DNA of 64,000 nucleotides from Prorocentrum cordatum (taxonomy: Eukaryota > Sar > Dinophyceae > Prorocentrales > Prorocentraceae). Below are positions 49,830 through 62,109 of the stretch, piece after piece. The notes beneath the pieces are model-generated. The model did no database searches, had not been told where the DNA came from, and worked only from the letters and a program-made list of their open reading frames with translations. A program made the translations under genes and the position numbers. The stretch lies in NCBI GenBank assembly GCA_963575745.1, contig CAUYUJ010003877.1:1-64000 (forward strand), given 5' to 3'. Position 1 is the first letter of the stretch. Each line of letters opens with the position of its first letter.

Positions 49830-51960
49830 CCACTTTGGGAAAAGATAAATGCAAATGCCTGTCGCAATCCCCAAACGCAGCCCTCTCACCCTCGCGAGTC
49901 AAGAGCGCAGACGCGGCTGGCCGACGGTCAGATAAACGACTGACGGCCAAGCGCCGACAGAACCCCTGCCAAGGAGGCGGGACCTCTATCATCTTCCCAC
50001 CTTTGAAGGCAGCATGGCATGCGGTAAGTCCTGGTGACGATGTGCCGTGCACAGCGGTGTTTCGAGGAATCGAATTCACTTGCCAAGTGGAGGCCTTGTA
50101 AGCCCCTGGATCCTGGCTGCTAGACTGGTAGCTTTCACCACGCAATCGGGCCACATGCTCCATGCTACGCCTGTGGTCTCATACAGTGCAACATTTGACT
50201 AAGCAATCAAAGGACCCCTAACCCCTCGGGAGCGGACCTAAGTTAGGAGGGCCAAACAAACTAGGGACTGGAAGGCTTCTCAGAACATGTACCAAACAAC
50301 ACCACCCACATCTACGAGCCGTAATGCAAAGGTGGGGACCTCAGTTAGGCTACGCCATGCTTGTGTTATTTAGGCCAACGGCTCCTTCACTGCGAATGGA
50401 CACTGGTGCGACCAATGGGTCGCAACTCACTTGGCAGACGCATGGCTACCTTTTTTCAGAAGGAAGCCAAGCGAACGCTGGCAAACCCGTGGCTGCTAAA
50501 ACGGAGCTCCGGGAAGTTGTTAAAATATTCTAGGAAGCAGTACGTTTACTATGTAGTGCGCTGAGTTCTATTCCGGGGCTTTGTCGTCTTTCTTCCGAGA
50601 AGACCATTTTAGCAGCCACGGGTTGGCCAGCCCTCGCCCAACATCCGACTTTTATGTAGCACGGTGTTCTGACCGACACGTGTAAACACAACTGGGCTCC
50701 CCACCGGATGTTCTACAACGTCGTGACCCTGTCGCTCTCTTGCGGCATCTGGTCGTGTCGTGTTGTCTGCGAGGCTGGCGCACACAGCACCCTCTGCGAG
50801 TCCCTGCCCCCAGCCACCCTGGCCATGTGAAACGCAAGCACATACCAGAACCGTTCCTCCTCGTACACTAGGGAACCGACCACAGGAAACCTTCCACAAG
50901 CAACCCAAGCATGAGACCCCAGGACGTCCATTGATGTTTGAAGTGGGGACTTCACGCTTTCCATCGCAAGACTATCGAAACCCAAGAAACCCAGGGCACC
51001 CTGGAGGCAAGCAGGGTGTTTCTTGGCATGGGCTTCCACTGTACCCCAAGGATGTGATCAGCAAATTCCGAGTACGACCGCGTAGATCGATGTCAACCAA
51101 ACCTGCAAGAGACGAGACCCCAACACCCGTCCATCCTGGCACAAACGCTGCGCAGTACAATCTCCCAACCTACAAATGATGCGTCCGGATAAATGTGCCT
51201 CGGGCCTGCGCGAAGTCTCACTTCCACCAGCGCGACCCGACCCTCTCCTCCACCCATACTTCGCAACGATAGCCACGTGAATGCTACCACTGAGCCGAAA
51301 CTTCCTCCCACACATGCGTCACTTGCCTGCACAACAAAGAAATGCAGCCTGTTGGGGGTGGCCGCGGCGCTGCTAGCAAACGAGCGCGGTGAGAAACTCA
51401 ACCACCTCGGCACAAAGGCGATCTACGTTCGTCGTCTCCCCCGTCTGAGTTGACACTTTGCCTCTTCCCCCAATGGGTGGTTAGCAAGCAAGCTACCTCA
51501 TGGCTCTCTCCGAGACCGCGCTCTGACCAAGAATCCGAAGCGAATCAAGCCGCGGAGACGTGGTCTCTCCAGGAGGCCCGAGAAGGTGAAGACAAAAGAA
51601 GGGCGTCGGTGATGGTGCGGCTTCTCCTCTGACAGAAAGTCCCGTGCAATTCAGTGGCGCCCTCGTGCTCAAATCGTAACGGCATGCCGCGGCTCTGGGC
51701 GAGGCGCAGCTGCCAGTGGTGGTCTCGGCCCCTCAAGTCCCGATTCCACCGAGACGCCGCGTTGAACGCCATGGGGCTGCATCCGTGCCGTCGCCCCGAC
51801 AGCCTCGTAGGCAGGACGTACATCCCCATCCATTGAGTAGGAACCGATCGGCCCGGCATTCCTACAGGCCTACCACGAAATCTTCTCAGAGCAGAGGAAT
51901 GTTCTTATAATAACAGGATCACCAACAACACCAAGAACACTTGTTCACTGCGTGGAGCTC
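49830..51960. other. Low-repeat region, no gene recognised; one long-range inverted repeat
   Basis: This is the longest stretch without obvious simple repeats. Short frames of about 60-110 codons exist on both strands, but none shows a motif, consistent codon bias or plausible splice partners. CAAACCCGTGGCTGCTAAAA at 50482-50501 is inverted at about 50607-50625. The ORF at 50713-51039 (minus) has an ordinary protein-like composition and could be a retroelement remnant, but I cannot support it. Confidence 0.4.
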
Positions 51961-53459
51961 CCGATATGTGTATCTATTAGCCTGGATCTGTCCGCCGTGA
52001 GTCTAGGCGCAAGAGTTTTCTAATATTCACGGGCATGAGTGTCGACGGTCTGGGAGCGAATCTAACTGTGAACGAGTTGGAGTGTGAATGAGTCTCAGTG
52101 GTACGAGCGCGTCTCTGCGCATGAACCTGGGGCCTCCTGAGACCTCCTGAAACCTCCTGGGGCTTCCTGGGGCCTCCTGGAGCCTCTTGATCCACCGCCT
52201 GCCGAGGTCCCGGGGGGGGGAAAAAAAAAAAATCCTCCAGGCGGCGGTCATGTGTACATCTTCCTCCTCGGACAAGGGGCGTCCAAGAGGAGGGCGTCCA
52301 CAGTATGTGTTGCCAGATCAGGGCCCGAGGCATGTGCACGGCAGACGGTAAGCCAGGAGGCCCGGGGACGTGTGAAGAGAAGGCCCCTGACATCTGGAAG
52401 GCATCGCGGCCCCGGCCATACGATCTACGGCAGGTACGTGTTCTGCCGACTTCGTCGTTGGTTTCTGACACCGCGTGGATCGTTCAACTTTGGACGATCG
52501 GCGGCTTTCCGATCGCCAGATCGTTCTATATCAACCGATTCTGGGCCGCCGCCGGCGTTCAACTTTGAACGTCTGCGGCGGGGTCGCCGCTGGTCGACAC
52601 GACGCGAACCTGCCGTACACAGCCGCAGTCCTCACCGCCCGACGACGACCCCGCATTGAGGCAGCCTGGACTCTGTCTCTCTATCTCTCTCTCCCTCCTG
52701 GTGCCCCCCAGGACCCCCAGACCGTCACGATTTCTTCATACCGTCAAACCCCAGAGGTCTCGACCCCATCCCCGGGCCCGGCTTCCCATCCTAAATCGTT
52801 CTGTGGCGGTCCCGAGGCACGGCCAGCGCCCCCAGGGGCCGAAGACCGCGACAAGCCTCGCGTCGAGGCTCCTTCGTGCCTCGAGGGGGTCCGGGTCACC
52901 TGCCTCTTCGCGCCCCTCCCCGCCCATGGGCCCCCAGCGGCCCGGACCCTGGCACGACCTCCCGCCAAGAAAGGCAGACCCCCTCCCGAAGCGCCCGCCC
53001 GCTGGGACGGGGCCCCTCTCCCCCCACCCCCGAACTCCGACGCCGTGAGCCTTGTTCGCAACGTGGTAGGACGGACGCAGCCAGGACGAGGATAAGTTCG
53101 GTCGGGGATAAATCGTGAGTTTTTTCCGAGATCTGGCGGATCTCGATGATGTATCGGGCGCCGCGGCCTTCGCAGAGCGTTCCGGAACGCTCCGAGAGCG
53201 CTCCAGAACGCTCTGGAACGGATTTATCCTCGTCCAAGCCCCGTCCGACGTGGACCCCTGCGGGGGAACGGGCCCACTGCCTGGGGCTGGCTTGTCACCC
53301 CGAGTCGTTTTGCGACGGTCCCGGGGCCCGATGAAGGCTCCCCGGAGGCCGAACATTCAAACACCTTCCGCCGTGCTTTTTGCTCACAACGCGAGGACGA
53401 CAGGGTCCGTCCGCTGCGGGAAGGTAGTTCAGAGACCGATCCGAGGCCGTCGCGACCAC

Positions 53460-53618
53460 AGACGACGACGACGAGGATCCTCGACGCCGCCGCCGCCGCC
53501 GACGAGGACGAGGACGATGACGACGACGAACACGACGACGACGACGACGACGACGGCGAGGTTGACGACGACGGCGATGATGACGACGACAACGACGAGG
53601 ACGAGAACGGGAACGAGG

Positions 53619-53667
<49 letters not shown>

Positions 53668-53720
53668 CGAGGGCGAGGGCAAGGGCGAGGGCGAGGACGA
53701 GGACGCCGACGAGGGCGGGC
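53460..53720. repeat. (GAC)n / (GAGGGC)n microsatellite
   Basis: GAC/GAG trinucleotide repeats changing into GAGGACGAGGGC hexamers. Translations are Arg/Thr or Asp/Glu homopolymers. Confidence 0.95.
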
Positions 53721-53937
53721 CACCTGCGGCATGCATGGTGGCCGCGCAGGGGCGGCGCGCGCAGGAAGGCGCGCGCGATCATCGCCTCGGACGGAAGCTT
53801 ACCCGCTTGGGCAAAGAAGGCGACGCGGGCGCTGCTGGCTGCTTCGCTGCCGTGGCGACTCCAACCTGCAGGACGAGCTCGATGATGAGGCGAATGACGA
53901 GGAGCGCACACGCCGCCTTGTTTAACTAGACATTGTG

Positions 53938-54226
53938 GCTCTCCTCCTCCTCCTCCTCCTCCTCCTTCTCTTCCTCCTCCTCCTACCCCTCATTCTCCTC
54001 CTCCTCCTCCTCCTCCTCCTCCTCCTCCTCCTCCCCCTCCTCCTCTTTTCAACTCCTCCTCCTCCGCCTCCTCCTCGTTATCCTCAGATTCATCCTTCTC
54101 CTCCTCATCCTGCTCATTCATATTTCTTTTCGTTTTCCTCTGGCTCCCGCTGCTCATTTCATGTCCATATCTCTCTCCTCATCCCAAGTCGTTCCTGCCC
54201 CTCATCATCATTATCATTGTTGTTCG

Positions 54227-54260
<34 letters not shown>
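53938..54260. repeat. (CCT)n microsatellite blocks
   Basis: Two CCT-rich blocks (53940-54060 and 54225-54260) separated by pyrimidine-rich sequence. Ser/Leu frames are artefacts. Confidence 0.93.
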
Positions 54261-54262
<2 letters not shown>

Positions 54263-54309
54263 CTTCTCTTCCTCAAACAATCCCTCTCCTGTCATATCTG
54301 CTTTTTGGT

Positions 54310-54515
54310 TTCTTGGGCCCTATTGCGGATTCTTGGATTTCTGGAGGCCTCCTGGAGCCCCATTTGACATTCTGGTTTGGGCCCTGTGTGGGGCATCGTA
54401 GGACCATCTTGGGGGTCGTCTTGGGCCTACCGGGATTGCTTTGAAGGCCTCTTGGGGGCCCCTTGGGAGCATTTTTGGGGCTTCTGGGGCCGTCTTGTAC
54501 GCACTGCAGGCCGAA
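54310..54515. repeat. Degenerate GGCCTCTTGGGG repeats
   Basis: Variants of TTGGGGGCC / CTTGGGCC recur about every 12-24 bases, the inverted form of the repeat type at 21330-21610. Confidence 0.65.
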
Positions 54516-54655
54516 GAGCCGATATTCAAGAAGGCATACAACAATGCTATGTATTTCCATGGTTCCCCTGCGGTGTTCCCTCAGAGTCCTCTTGCACCAC
54601 GAGGCAACGTCACGATCCGTGCTGACCTGCGAGCCGCCTCTGTCGACTGCACGCA

Positions 54656-54820
54656 GGAGTGACCCTGGGTACGTAAGAGTGACCTTTTTTGCGCGGCTCT
54701 TGGGGCGCCGCGGGGGGACCAGACGCACGCGCGCAAGACGTCACGGCCGCCTCGCGTTCGGCGATCGGGGGACCCCAGTGTGGGCCCGCACGAAGGGTCA
54801 CTCCAGCTAAAGGTCACTTT
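54656..54820. mobile_element. MITE-like inverted-repeat element, copy 3
   Basis: Left arm GGAGTGACCCTGGGTACGTA then AGAGTGACCTTTTT; right arm GAAGGGTCACTCCAGCTAAA ending GGTCACTTT. The middle shares CGGCTCTTGGGG and GATCGGGGGACCCCAGTG with copy 1. Confidence 0.7.
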
Positions 54821-55448
54821 GACGTGTGGTCGATGTTGTCTCGCGGTAGCGGCCGTTACCGGCCCTGGCCACCCTCTCCACCCCCACGAGGTAGCGTCAC
54901 GACTCACGACTCGTGCTGACTTCCGAGCCGTCTCTGGTCATTCCTAGACGCTCTCAGACGGCGCCGCCGGAGCGAGCGGACGTTACCAGCCCCCCCTCCT
55001 TCCCGCTCCCCTGGTAACGCCCACTATCGCCTGGGAACGCTCTCGCGAGGGGCGGGCTTCGCGCGCGCTGAGTGTGCCGCGGACAGCTGCAAGACAAGAC
55101 AGGCCGTGCGAGGGCGCGCGGGACCTGCCGCGGATAGTAGCTCTCTCGGCTGGGCCTGCGGGCGAGCGGGGGAAAGACCGACTGGGTTCGGAGGATCGCG
55201 CCGGTGCATCGTCGAAGCATCGACGACGTCGAGATGGACCCTGAAATCCGGGAGATGCTATTCACCAGTCAGCGCTTGCACCGAAGGGGTCCTGGCGGCG
55301 ATTGAAAGATTTGGCGCAAATGCTGGGCGGATTTCGGTGGGCGGCCGGATTCGCGGAGTCCCGGCTCCCGGGTTCGCGGGTTCCCTGTTCTGGGTTCCCG
55401 GCCGAGTTCGGCGGGCGGCGGGGTTCCCAGCTTCCCAGGTTCCTGGTT

Positions 55449-55680
55449 GATCTTCTTATCGATCGGTCTCACCACCGATCTCATTACCTACCTCTCAATC
55501 GAACTTTCTATCGATCTCACAGTCGATCTCTCACAGTCGATCTCACTATAGACCGCACGAGCAATCTCATGATCGATCTCATTGAGTCGACTTCACTATC
55601 GGTCTCACGATCGACCATACAATCGTCCTCACGAACGATTCCACTATCGAGCTCACAATGGATCCCCGTATCCATTCCAC
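55449..55680. repeat. Degenerate CGATCTCACTAT tandem repeat
   Basis: About eighteen imperfect 11-14 base units built on (T)CGATCTCAC(T/A) fill this interval. The plus frame reads a Ser/Arg/Thr/His-rich peptide that stays open because of the repeat. Confidence 0.85.
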
Positions 55681-55699
55681 GAATTTCCAAACCAAGTTT

Positions 55700-57480
55700 T
55701 TATCTGGTGTATGTTTCACATCGCGAGTTTTCGCTGGGCTCCAGACCCCGGGACCCAGTTTCGATCGTCGGGACAAGCTATCGGGCCACCGTCAGCTATC
55801 AATTGGCGAATGGGTGGCGATACTTCCCCCCCGAGCCTATCCCCGGTCCCTGCTGGCATTCGGGACTTCACTCCAGCCTCCAGCGGCCAGCAGCTGTTGG
55901 AGAGAGCACCCCGAGGGTGGAACAGAAGCGAGATCGGGCGAAGACGCCCGAACCCCCCCCCCCTCCCTGAGCCTTCCCCCCCAAGCCCAGACATCATCCG
56001 GCGTCTCGACTTCTTCGGGACACGGGCTCCCGACCTCTCGACCACCTCCTCGGCTCCGAGGCCGGGCGAACGCCCCCAGAGGCCGAAAGCGATGGAGGAA
56101 CCTTCGTCTCTCGTTTTTTTCGAGACGCCAAGTGTCTGGGAGCGCTGCCCCTGCGAGATCGGGGGGAGCCAGGGCAGGCGGCCACCGCCGGCGCCAGCCC
56201 GCGCGCGCGCACCCCTCCGCCCTGCGGCCGCGGGGCCCCCGCATCAACCGCCTCAGGCGCCGTCGGCCAGCGGCGCCGAGCCCTCGAGGGGCCCGGGGCG
56301 CGGGGGGGGCGGGCGGGAGGAAGGTCAAGGTCGGACGGAAAAGGGGGACTGAGGTCACCAAGCCTGGAGATCCGGGCGTTGCTCGTTTTCATGCCGGGCA
56401 TGTTCGCAAAGTCTCGGGCTGGCTCGAGCGGCAGAAAGAAAGGGTCCAGGGATCCGGTCGTGATTTTCGCGGCAGCGCATCTGCTCGCAACGTCGGATCT
56501 CAGCGTGCGTCACCCGACCTCGCGCAGCGCGCATTGCGCCACGCGATTCGAAGCAGTCTTCGCGCTATCGCGCCGACCGCCCGGAGCTCCTCCTAGGAGG
56601 AGGAGGAGGAGGAGGAAAAGGGCGGAGGAGGAGGAGGAAAGAGGAGGAGGAGAAGGGCGGAGGAGGAGGAGGAGGAGGAAAGAAGAGGAGGAGGTCGGAG
56701 GAGGAGGAGGAGAAGGAGAAGGAGGAGGACTGACTGACTCTGACTCGGATCCAACGCGCCGTCACGACTTATGTGGCTACTCTACAACTGGAACGCGCAC
56801 CTGTCTACCTGACTTCTGGATATGTCTGGAGCTGGGGCCCTCACTCGCACCGAAGGGACGCACGCGTCAACAAACGGACTGGCTCTGTGAGCAAGCCACT
56901 CCCGCGCTCGTCGGGCGAGCCGCTCGCGAGCACTCGGGTGTTATGGCTCTTGAGATGTAGCGCCCTTCGGTTTGCCTTTGCGGCGCGACGGAGGGCGTGG
57001 CGGAAAATCGCGTCGGGGAGTGAGGAGACGGGGGTCGAGATTGGTCTGAAACACTGCAGCAGGCTGGCTAGGCTCGCGAGGGGTCAGCTGTCCTGAGGCC
57101 TGCAGCATCGAGAAGCGGGTGCTATCACGGAACGCTGGTGGTGCGGAGCTGGCTGGAACTCTCTCTAACTAGGCAGGCGCCAATCTGAGTCTCTGAGTTG
57201 GGTCTGGAACCGGATCGCCATTATCAAGGAGTACCTCTCAGATGATAGGCGTCAGAAACTTACCACTCAACTCTTCTGGTAAGCGAGCTTCGTGAGCCCT
57301 CTCTGTAGAGGGCCTCGGGGCGCGCTCCCGAGACGGCGCTGGTTCTTCACGTCGGGCACGTGCAACTCGAAGGGAAAGATCAGCGGCACTTTCTCCTTGC
57401 TCTGCTTGGGCTGCTTGTTCACTTTCGCCTGGTGGTGTTTCACGCATGTTCCTAGCAACTCTGGGTTAGGCTTGCACGCC
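55700..57480. other. GC-rich stretch with a (GGA)n array, no supported gene
   Basis: A GGA array occupies about 56590-56735. Overlapping Pro/Arg/Gly frames elsewhere on both strands lack motifs. No gene is called. Confidence 0.5.
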
Positions 57481-57485
57481 CCCTG

Positions 57486-57965
57486 CTACCAGAACTGGCG
57501 CAGGATGGTCTTGTCCTCGGGCGGCACCACGTCCTTGATGCCCTTGATCACGGCTGCAACGACGACCAAGTGCGGAGGGCCCAGCGCTGCGAGGTCGACC
57601 GACTGGTCAGAGGCGAAGCGTTCCTTGAACTGCTTGGCGTCCTCGTCGTAGTTCTCGCCGCCCTCCACTGACAAGGTCGCCATGGGCTTGTCCGCGTCGA
57701 GCTCTCAGCACTCGTAGACCACCGCTTTCAGGTCCTCCACGTCCTTGGCCACGTTCATCGTGAGCTTGGCCGTCATCACGGCGATCTCCTCGAGGCGCTC
57801 GTAGTCCTTGTTGCCGCCGCCCTTGCCCTTCGTCTTGTGCTCCTTGGCCGCGCGCACTGCGCCCTTGTCCTGGCCGCCCGCGATGGCCGCGAGGGCGCGC
57901 TTGCCCGCCCAAGTGGGCTCCGTCTCGAAGTCGTCCGTCGCCACCGCCGCCGCTGCCGCTGCCAT
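57486..57965 (-). pseudogene. Unknown helical protein with one in-frame stop
   Basis: One minus-strand frame, with G/C-ending codons, runs from ATG 57965 to TAG at 57486 and is interrupted only by TGA at about 57705. It reads MAAAAAAVATDDFETEPTWA, an Ala/Lys/Gly segment, DYERLEEIAVMTAKLTMNVA, VVYEC then TGA, ELDADKPMATLSVEGGENYD, and LAALGPPHLVVVAAVIKGIK before the end. The helix plus G-P-P-H pattern resembles the module at 943-1525 and, from memory, a multicopy dinoflagellate family. A TGG-to-TGA change would explain the stop, since codon bias continues unchanged after it. Function unknown. Confidence 0.6.
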
Positions 57966-58189
57966 GCTGTGAAGGTCCACATGCGCATGGCTCACGTGGC
58001 TCCACTGTCGGTCGGGCGCGGGCCCGCCGGGGGAGTTGGCTGCAAAATCGCTCTGGGGAGATGACTACGGAGGTGCTCGCAATACTTTTGTTTATCGATG
58101 TTCGCATATCCACACAGTTGGCATTTCGGGGGAAAAGGCTCGATCGGTCTCATCGGTCGTGTTCTGTCAGCCGGGCATCTGCCACTCAA

Positions 58190-59462
58190 GAGGGCTCGCA
58201 TCAAGCGTCGGGCCGCCGTGCTTCTCTCACCAACCACCGTGCCACAGTTTACCGCACTCGTTCGTAGGTGTAAGCAGCGACGCGACATTACTGAGCTTGT
58301 GCTTGCTACGCATGTGTGGCATCAAGGCCTTACGTGTACTGAAGCACGCACCGCACACCTGTCCCCCACTCGCATGTCCCGTCAGTACTTCCGCACAGGC
58401 ACGGTGATCTGTAGCAAACGAAGCAAGTCATGGTACGCCGAATGTCGGCGTAACGGTGTCGGTAGCTGTGAGCTGCAGAGGCGGCTATTCTACGTCAGTC
58501 ACTCAAGGAGGTCAGCATCAAGTGGGTCAAGAGCGAGCAGATGCCAGCGGACTGTTTGACGAAAGCGCTTCTAGGAAGCTACGCGAGGAAGATTGTAATA
58601 TCCAACTTGCGGACTCTTGGGCCTGATGACAGGGCACCATCAACACGCGGGCGAAAGCTCGTTGGACCTGAGAAGGTGGCAGCCAACAAGGAGGTCGACG
58701 ACCTGAACGCGAAGATGGCCAAGTACGTCAAGCAGGAGCTGTACGACGACACCGAGGGGAACGACGAGATATTTACCTGGCCGGTGGAGACGTACAACTA
58801 CGTGGATGAGTGCTACTACGACGAGAAGGACGAGACTTATGATGAGACCGACTACGTCGAAGCATTCTACATGGACGATGCGGCGAACAGCTACCCAATG
58901 GAAAGGAGTGGCGCGCAGCGAACCATCCAGATACCTGATCAAGCTGCAGTTCTGCTTCGATTATGTGCACTCGCAGTGTATGGAGGTTGTCTTTCGATGT
59001 CTCCTACGGTGGTTATGTTAGTCTCTATCATCGCGGGAATCATCATGTTCATCTACATAATGCAGCCTAAGCAGAGCGACGACGAGGACTTCGGCATGGA
59101 GCCGACGGAGGTGGATTGTGCAAGCAACGACAATTTTTTCAGGACGGAGTTGCCCAGCAAGCCGCCAGAACCCAAGACAGCTACACTACGTCTGAAGGCT
59201 GAACCCGAGGTGGAGACTTACGCCGACGAGATGACGGAGGATGGACAGATCTACCTGAGGGACAGTGCTCTTCTTAGGCAGCGGCTGACTACAATGGGGC
59301 CGATGCGCATCAAGAGTGGCAAGTAATTACGAGGGCGACAACTTCGCAATGATATGCACCAAAGAAAAGCATTACGCCAAGTGCTTGGGCCGGTGTCTGA
59401 AGCTGAACGCAGACGAGATGAGTGAGATGATGTGTGCACCCTCCTCTCAAAAGCTCAGATAA
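58190..59462 (+). mobile_element. 3' end of a Ty1/copia-like retrotransposon, frameshifted
   Basis: From about 58200 the frame reads RIKRRAAVLLSPTTVPQFTA, the RNase H region in which copia elements have K-Q-x-x-V-S-L-S-x-x-E-S-E. Further on it reads AECRRNGVGSCELQRRLFYV, matching the R-x-G-V-G-x-x-(R)HL block. After a shift near 58480-58500 it continues SLKEVSIKWVKSEQMPADCL with TKAL, the standard copia RNase H end. The remaining upstream domains (integrase, RT) are absent. LTRs were not found. A long C-terminal extension follows (next entry). Confidence 0.75.
58541..59328 (+). CDS. Copia RNase H tail fused to a membrane-segment extension
   Basis: Starting from MPADCLTKALLG, about 250 residues extend beyond the RNase H motif. 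They include an acidic Tyr-rich region (NYVDECYYDEKDETYDETDY), two hydrophobic segments (about residues 135-152 and 154-174, the second PTVVMLVSIIAGIIMFIYIM), and an acidic tail. The stop is at 59326-59328. In another frame, from about 59330, the sequence reads NYEGDNFAMICTKEKHYAKC and LGRCLKLNADEMSEMMCAPS to a stop at 59462, so the true C-terminus with its Cys/His residues has probably been split off by a frameshift. The role of the membrane part is unknown. Confidence 0.65.
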
Positions 59463-59804
59463 AGATGTGATATCTTAATATATGTTGCTCGGTGCACGGG
59501 CGGCGGTTTGGCCGGTCGACCCCGTGAGAATATTCACGAGTATTCTAGAAGCTTGCTGCAGAATTTGCTACGCATTCTTTCGCAACGTTTCTTCTTTCCG
59601 GTGTGAAAATCAGGTATGCAAAGAAATTAAATAGAGGATAGTGATGAGAATTATATATGCTGCTGTTCTCGCTCGCTCGCTCGTGCATTGTGCAGTGCCC
59701 CTCTCGCCCGCAACCGTTGTGATTCTCAAGCTGGGCGGGAGGGTGCTTGCATCAAGTGCTTGTGACAAGGGTATTGCGATCACTATTTGCACTCTTTATG
59801 GAGC

Positions 59805-60170
59805 CGCACCGCATATTATTCATCCGAGCGGGTCATCGGGACCTTGTAGCTGTCGTTACATTTGGGCCCCTTGGGCCTGAACATGGGGGAAATATCAGAC
59901 GGGAGCCTCATCTGTGATTGAATAGGACAGAAGTCTCAGGCGGGAGCTCTATCCCCATGGGGCCCGCAAGTCACGATACTCATCCGAGCGGGTCATCGGA
60001 AACATTGAACGGTCGTCATTTTTCCGGCTCCTCGGGCATGAATTCTGAGGAAGTTTCAGTCGGGACCCCCGTCTGTCTGAATTGCGACGAGGAGGTCTCG
60101 GGCGGGAGCCCCTCCACATGGGGCCCACAGCTCATGTTATTCATCCGAACGGGTCATCGGAACCCTTTTT
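59805..60170. repeat. 160-bp tandem repeat, array A
   Basis: GGTCATCGG occurs at 59831, 59991 and 60152, spacing 160 and 161. Each unit reads CATCCGAGCGGGTCATCGG, a CGTCATTT or CGTTACATTTGG block, a GAGGAAGT-TCAGGCGGGAGC block, and GGGGCCCACA(A/G)-TCA. The GGGCGGGAGCC word occurs twice per unit. Confidence 0.88.
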
Positions 60171-60179
60171 TCTTCTCAC

Positions 60180-62105
60180 CGCAAACACCCACCAACTTCA
60201 GCCCTCGCTCCGATACAGCCCGGCCAAAAATATGGCTGAAGAGTGAAACATCTGCTCGCTTGTGTTGAATCCGCTTCCCCTCATGGGGGCTATACCAGAT
60301 CCCATTGAAGCCGTACGGACACGGGCTCGTACCGGTCAGAGGCTCAATCGCAAGAGGCGTGAAAAACGGCCTGCGACATTAAAAGGGTCAACTCGTAGCG
60401 AAGCCTGGCGGCCGCTGTGGATTACCCTACAGCGTCCACGCCGCTCCTGGGGAAGAGGGACGAAGACAGAGGAGGAAAAGGAGGAGAGGGCGAACGAGGA
60501 AGGCGGAGATACGTAACATAAAAAACCGGCAGAGAGCCCCAATGCCGAAGCAGAGGAGCCGAAACCATGGGCGGCCAGCGTACAGTACAGCAGGTTAAAG
60601 CATGACGCACATTGCGTTAGCTGTTGTTCAGGTAAAATCTTATGGTGTCGAGCACGAGCTCAAGCTCATGCACACCGCCTCGATACACACAACCTGCAGG
60701 CCTAGGGCCGACAGAGGATGCAGGGTCAAGAGGGGCCCAGCGACCGGCGAACTCCGACGCCGAAGCTCGGCGGAAGGCGGGCGCCGCCATCCTGCAGCTG
60801 CCAGCCTGCGTGCGGGGCGGGCCCGCGCAGCGGGATAACGATCCCGACCGCGCGCTAAACAAAAAGAGACATGCACATGCAACGGAGCAGCCATGCAACT
60901 CGCAGACACAGAGCCGGAGGGAGGAGGAAGGAGGAGGAAGGGGCAAACGCGGGAGGACACAGAGGACAGAAGAGTTCGAATAACCCATTATTGCGGCAAG
61001 GCGCTGAACCGCAGATGATCGCACGCCAACCGTTCTTGCCAGTGCAGCTGCGAATCAAGAGGGAAACTAGCGCCAGCTCTACCGTGGTACCGAGGAGAAT
61101 CCAGCTGGTCCGGACCCTCCAAGGTACGTTCCTCAAGTGAGCCGCTCGGCATCATTGGCCAGTGCTGCACTCGGGGGCCAGCAGAACCAGGAGCGAAACG
61201 CGCAGCTGCAGCAGCCGCTGCGCGTCGGCAACAAAGCGCACAGTCGTCCAGCGTCCAGTGCGCCCCTGCGACGCGGAGGAGGGGGAGGGAGGAGGAAGGC
61301 GAGGGAACAGGACAAAGAGAAGTGTGCGCGCAGACAGCTGACGCGTACCTAACGTGCATATCTGCACTCGGCACTGTGATGCAACACGACGGCAGCAAAA
61401 ACCGACGACTGCGAACTGTACTGACAATGCGCGAGGCGACGAGGGGCGGACAAAACGCGCCTCCCTTTACACCGTCACGGATCCGGTGCGCCAGAGGCTC
61501 GGAAGAACAAGCGGGCCAAAAAAAAACGGACGGCCAGAGAGTGACCGGCCGGGTAGACGTCACCAGGCACTCGCGTAGTCGTACAATAGTGAGCTCGGGT
61601 GCAAACGCTCGCGCCGAACCCTTCTGGACAGGAGGGCGCTCCGCGACCCCGTAACGTCCAGCCGGCAAAACCCACAGAGGCGGTATCATTGAATGGATTC
61701 GGAGGCCGTTGCCTCGGGCGCCACACCCCCGCAGGGGGACACAAACCCGAGGAAAGCAAGGGACCACCCCCCGACGACGACAACGACAAACGACGGGGGA
61801 GGGAGGAGAACGAGGAGGAGGAGGAGGAGGAGGAGGAGGAAACGGGAGGAGAGAAAGGGGGGGAGAAGAGCGGCCCCGTGCCCCCCAAGGCGTGGGCCCC
61901 CCGGGGGGGGCACAGCAGTCGCCAACTGGCTGCCAGCGCTGGCACGAGCGCCGTCGAAGAGACGAGAACGCACTGATGCCGACAAAATACGCCAAAAGCA
62001 AAACGCACATGAGCCAGTATGCTGCGGGACGCCAGACAGAAGGAAGGAGGGAGGGAGGGAGGGAAGCGAGGGCGACTGGGCATAAATCACGGAGCTGGCG
62101 CCGAG
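60180..62105. other. No supported gene between repeat arrays
   Basis: Open frames on the minus strand up to 340 codons (60988-62010) pass through GGA-type repeats and lack motifs. I could not find a frame with consistent codon bias. The GGA-rich blocks are at 60900-60945 and 61800-61870. Confidence 0.4.
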
Positions 62106-62109
62106 CCCG

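Noticed and set aside
60988-62010. Minus-strand ORF of 340 residues
   Set aside because: Pro/Ser/Arg-rich, passes through a GGA array, has competing frames of similar length and no motif.
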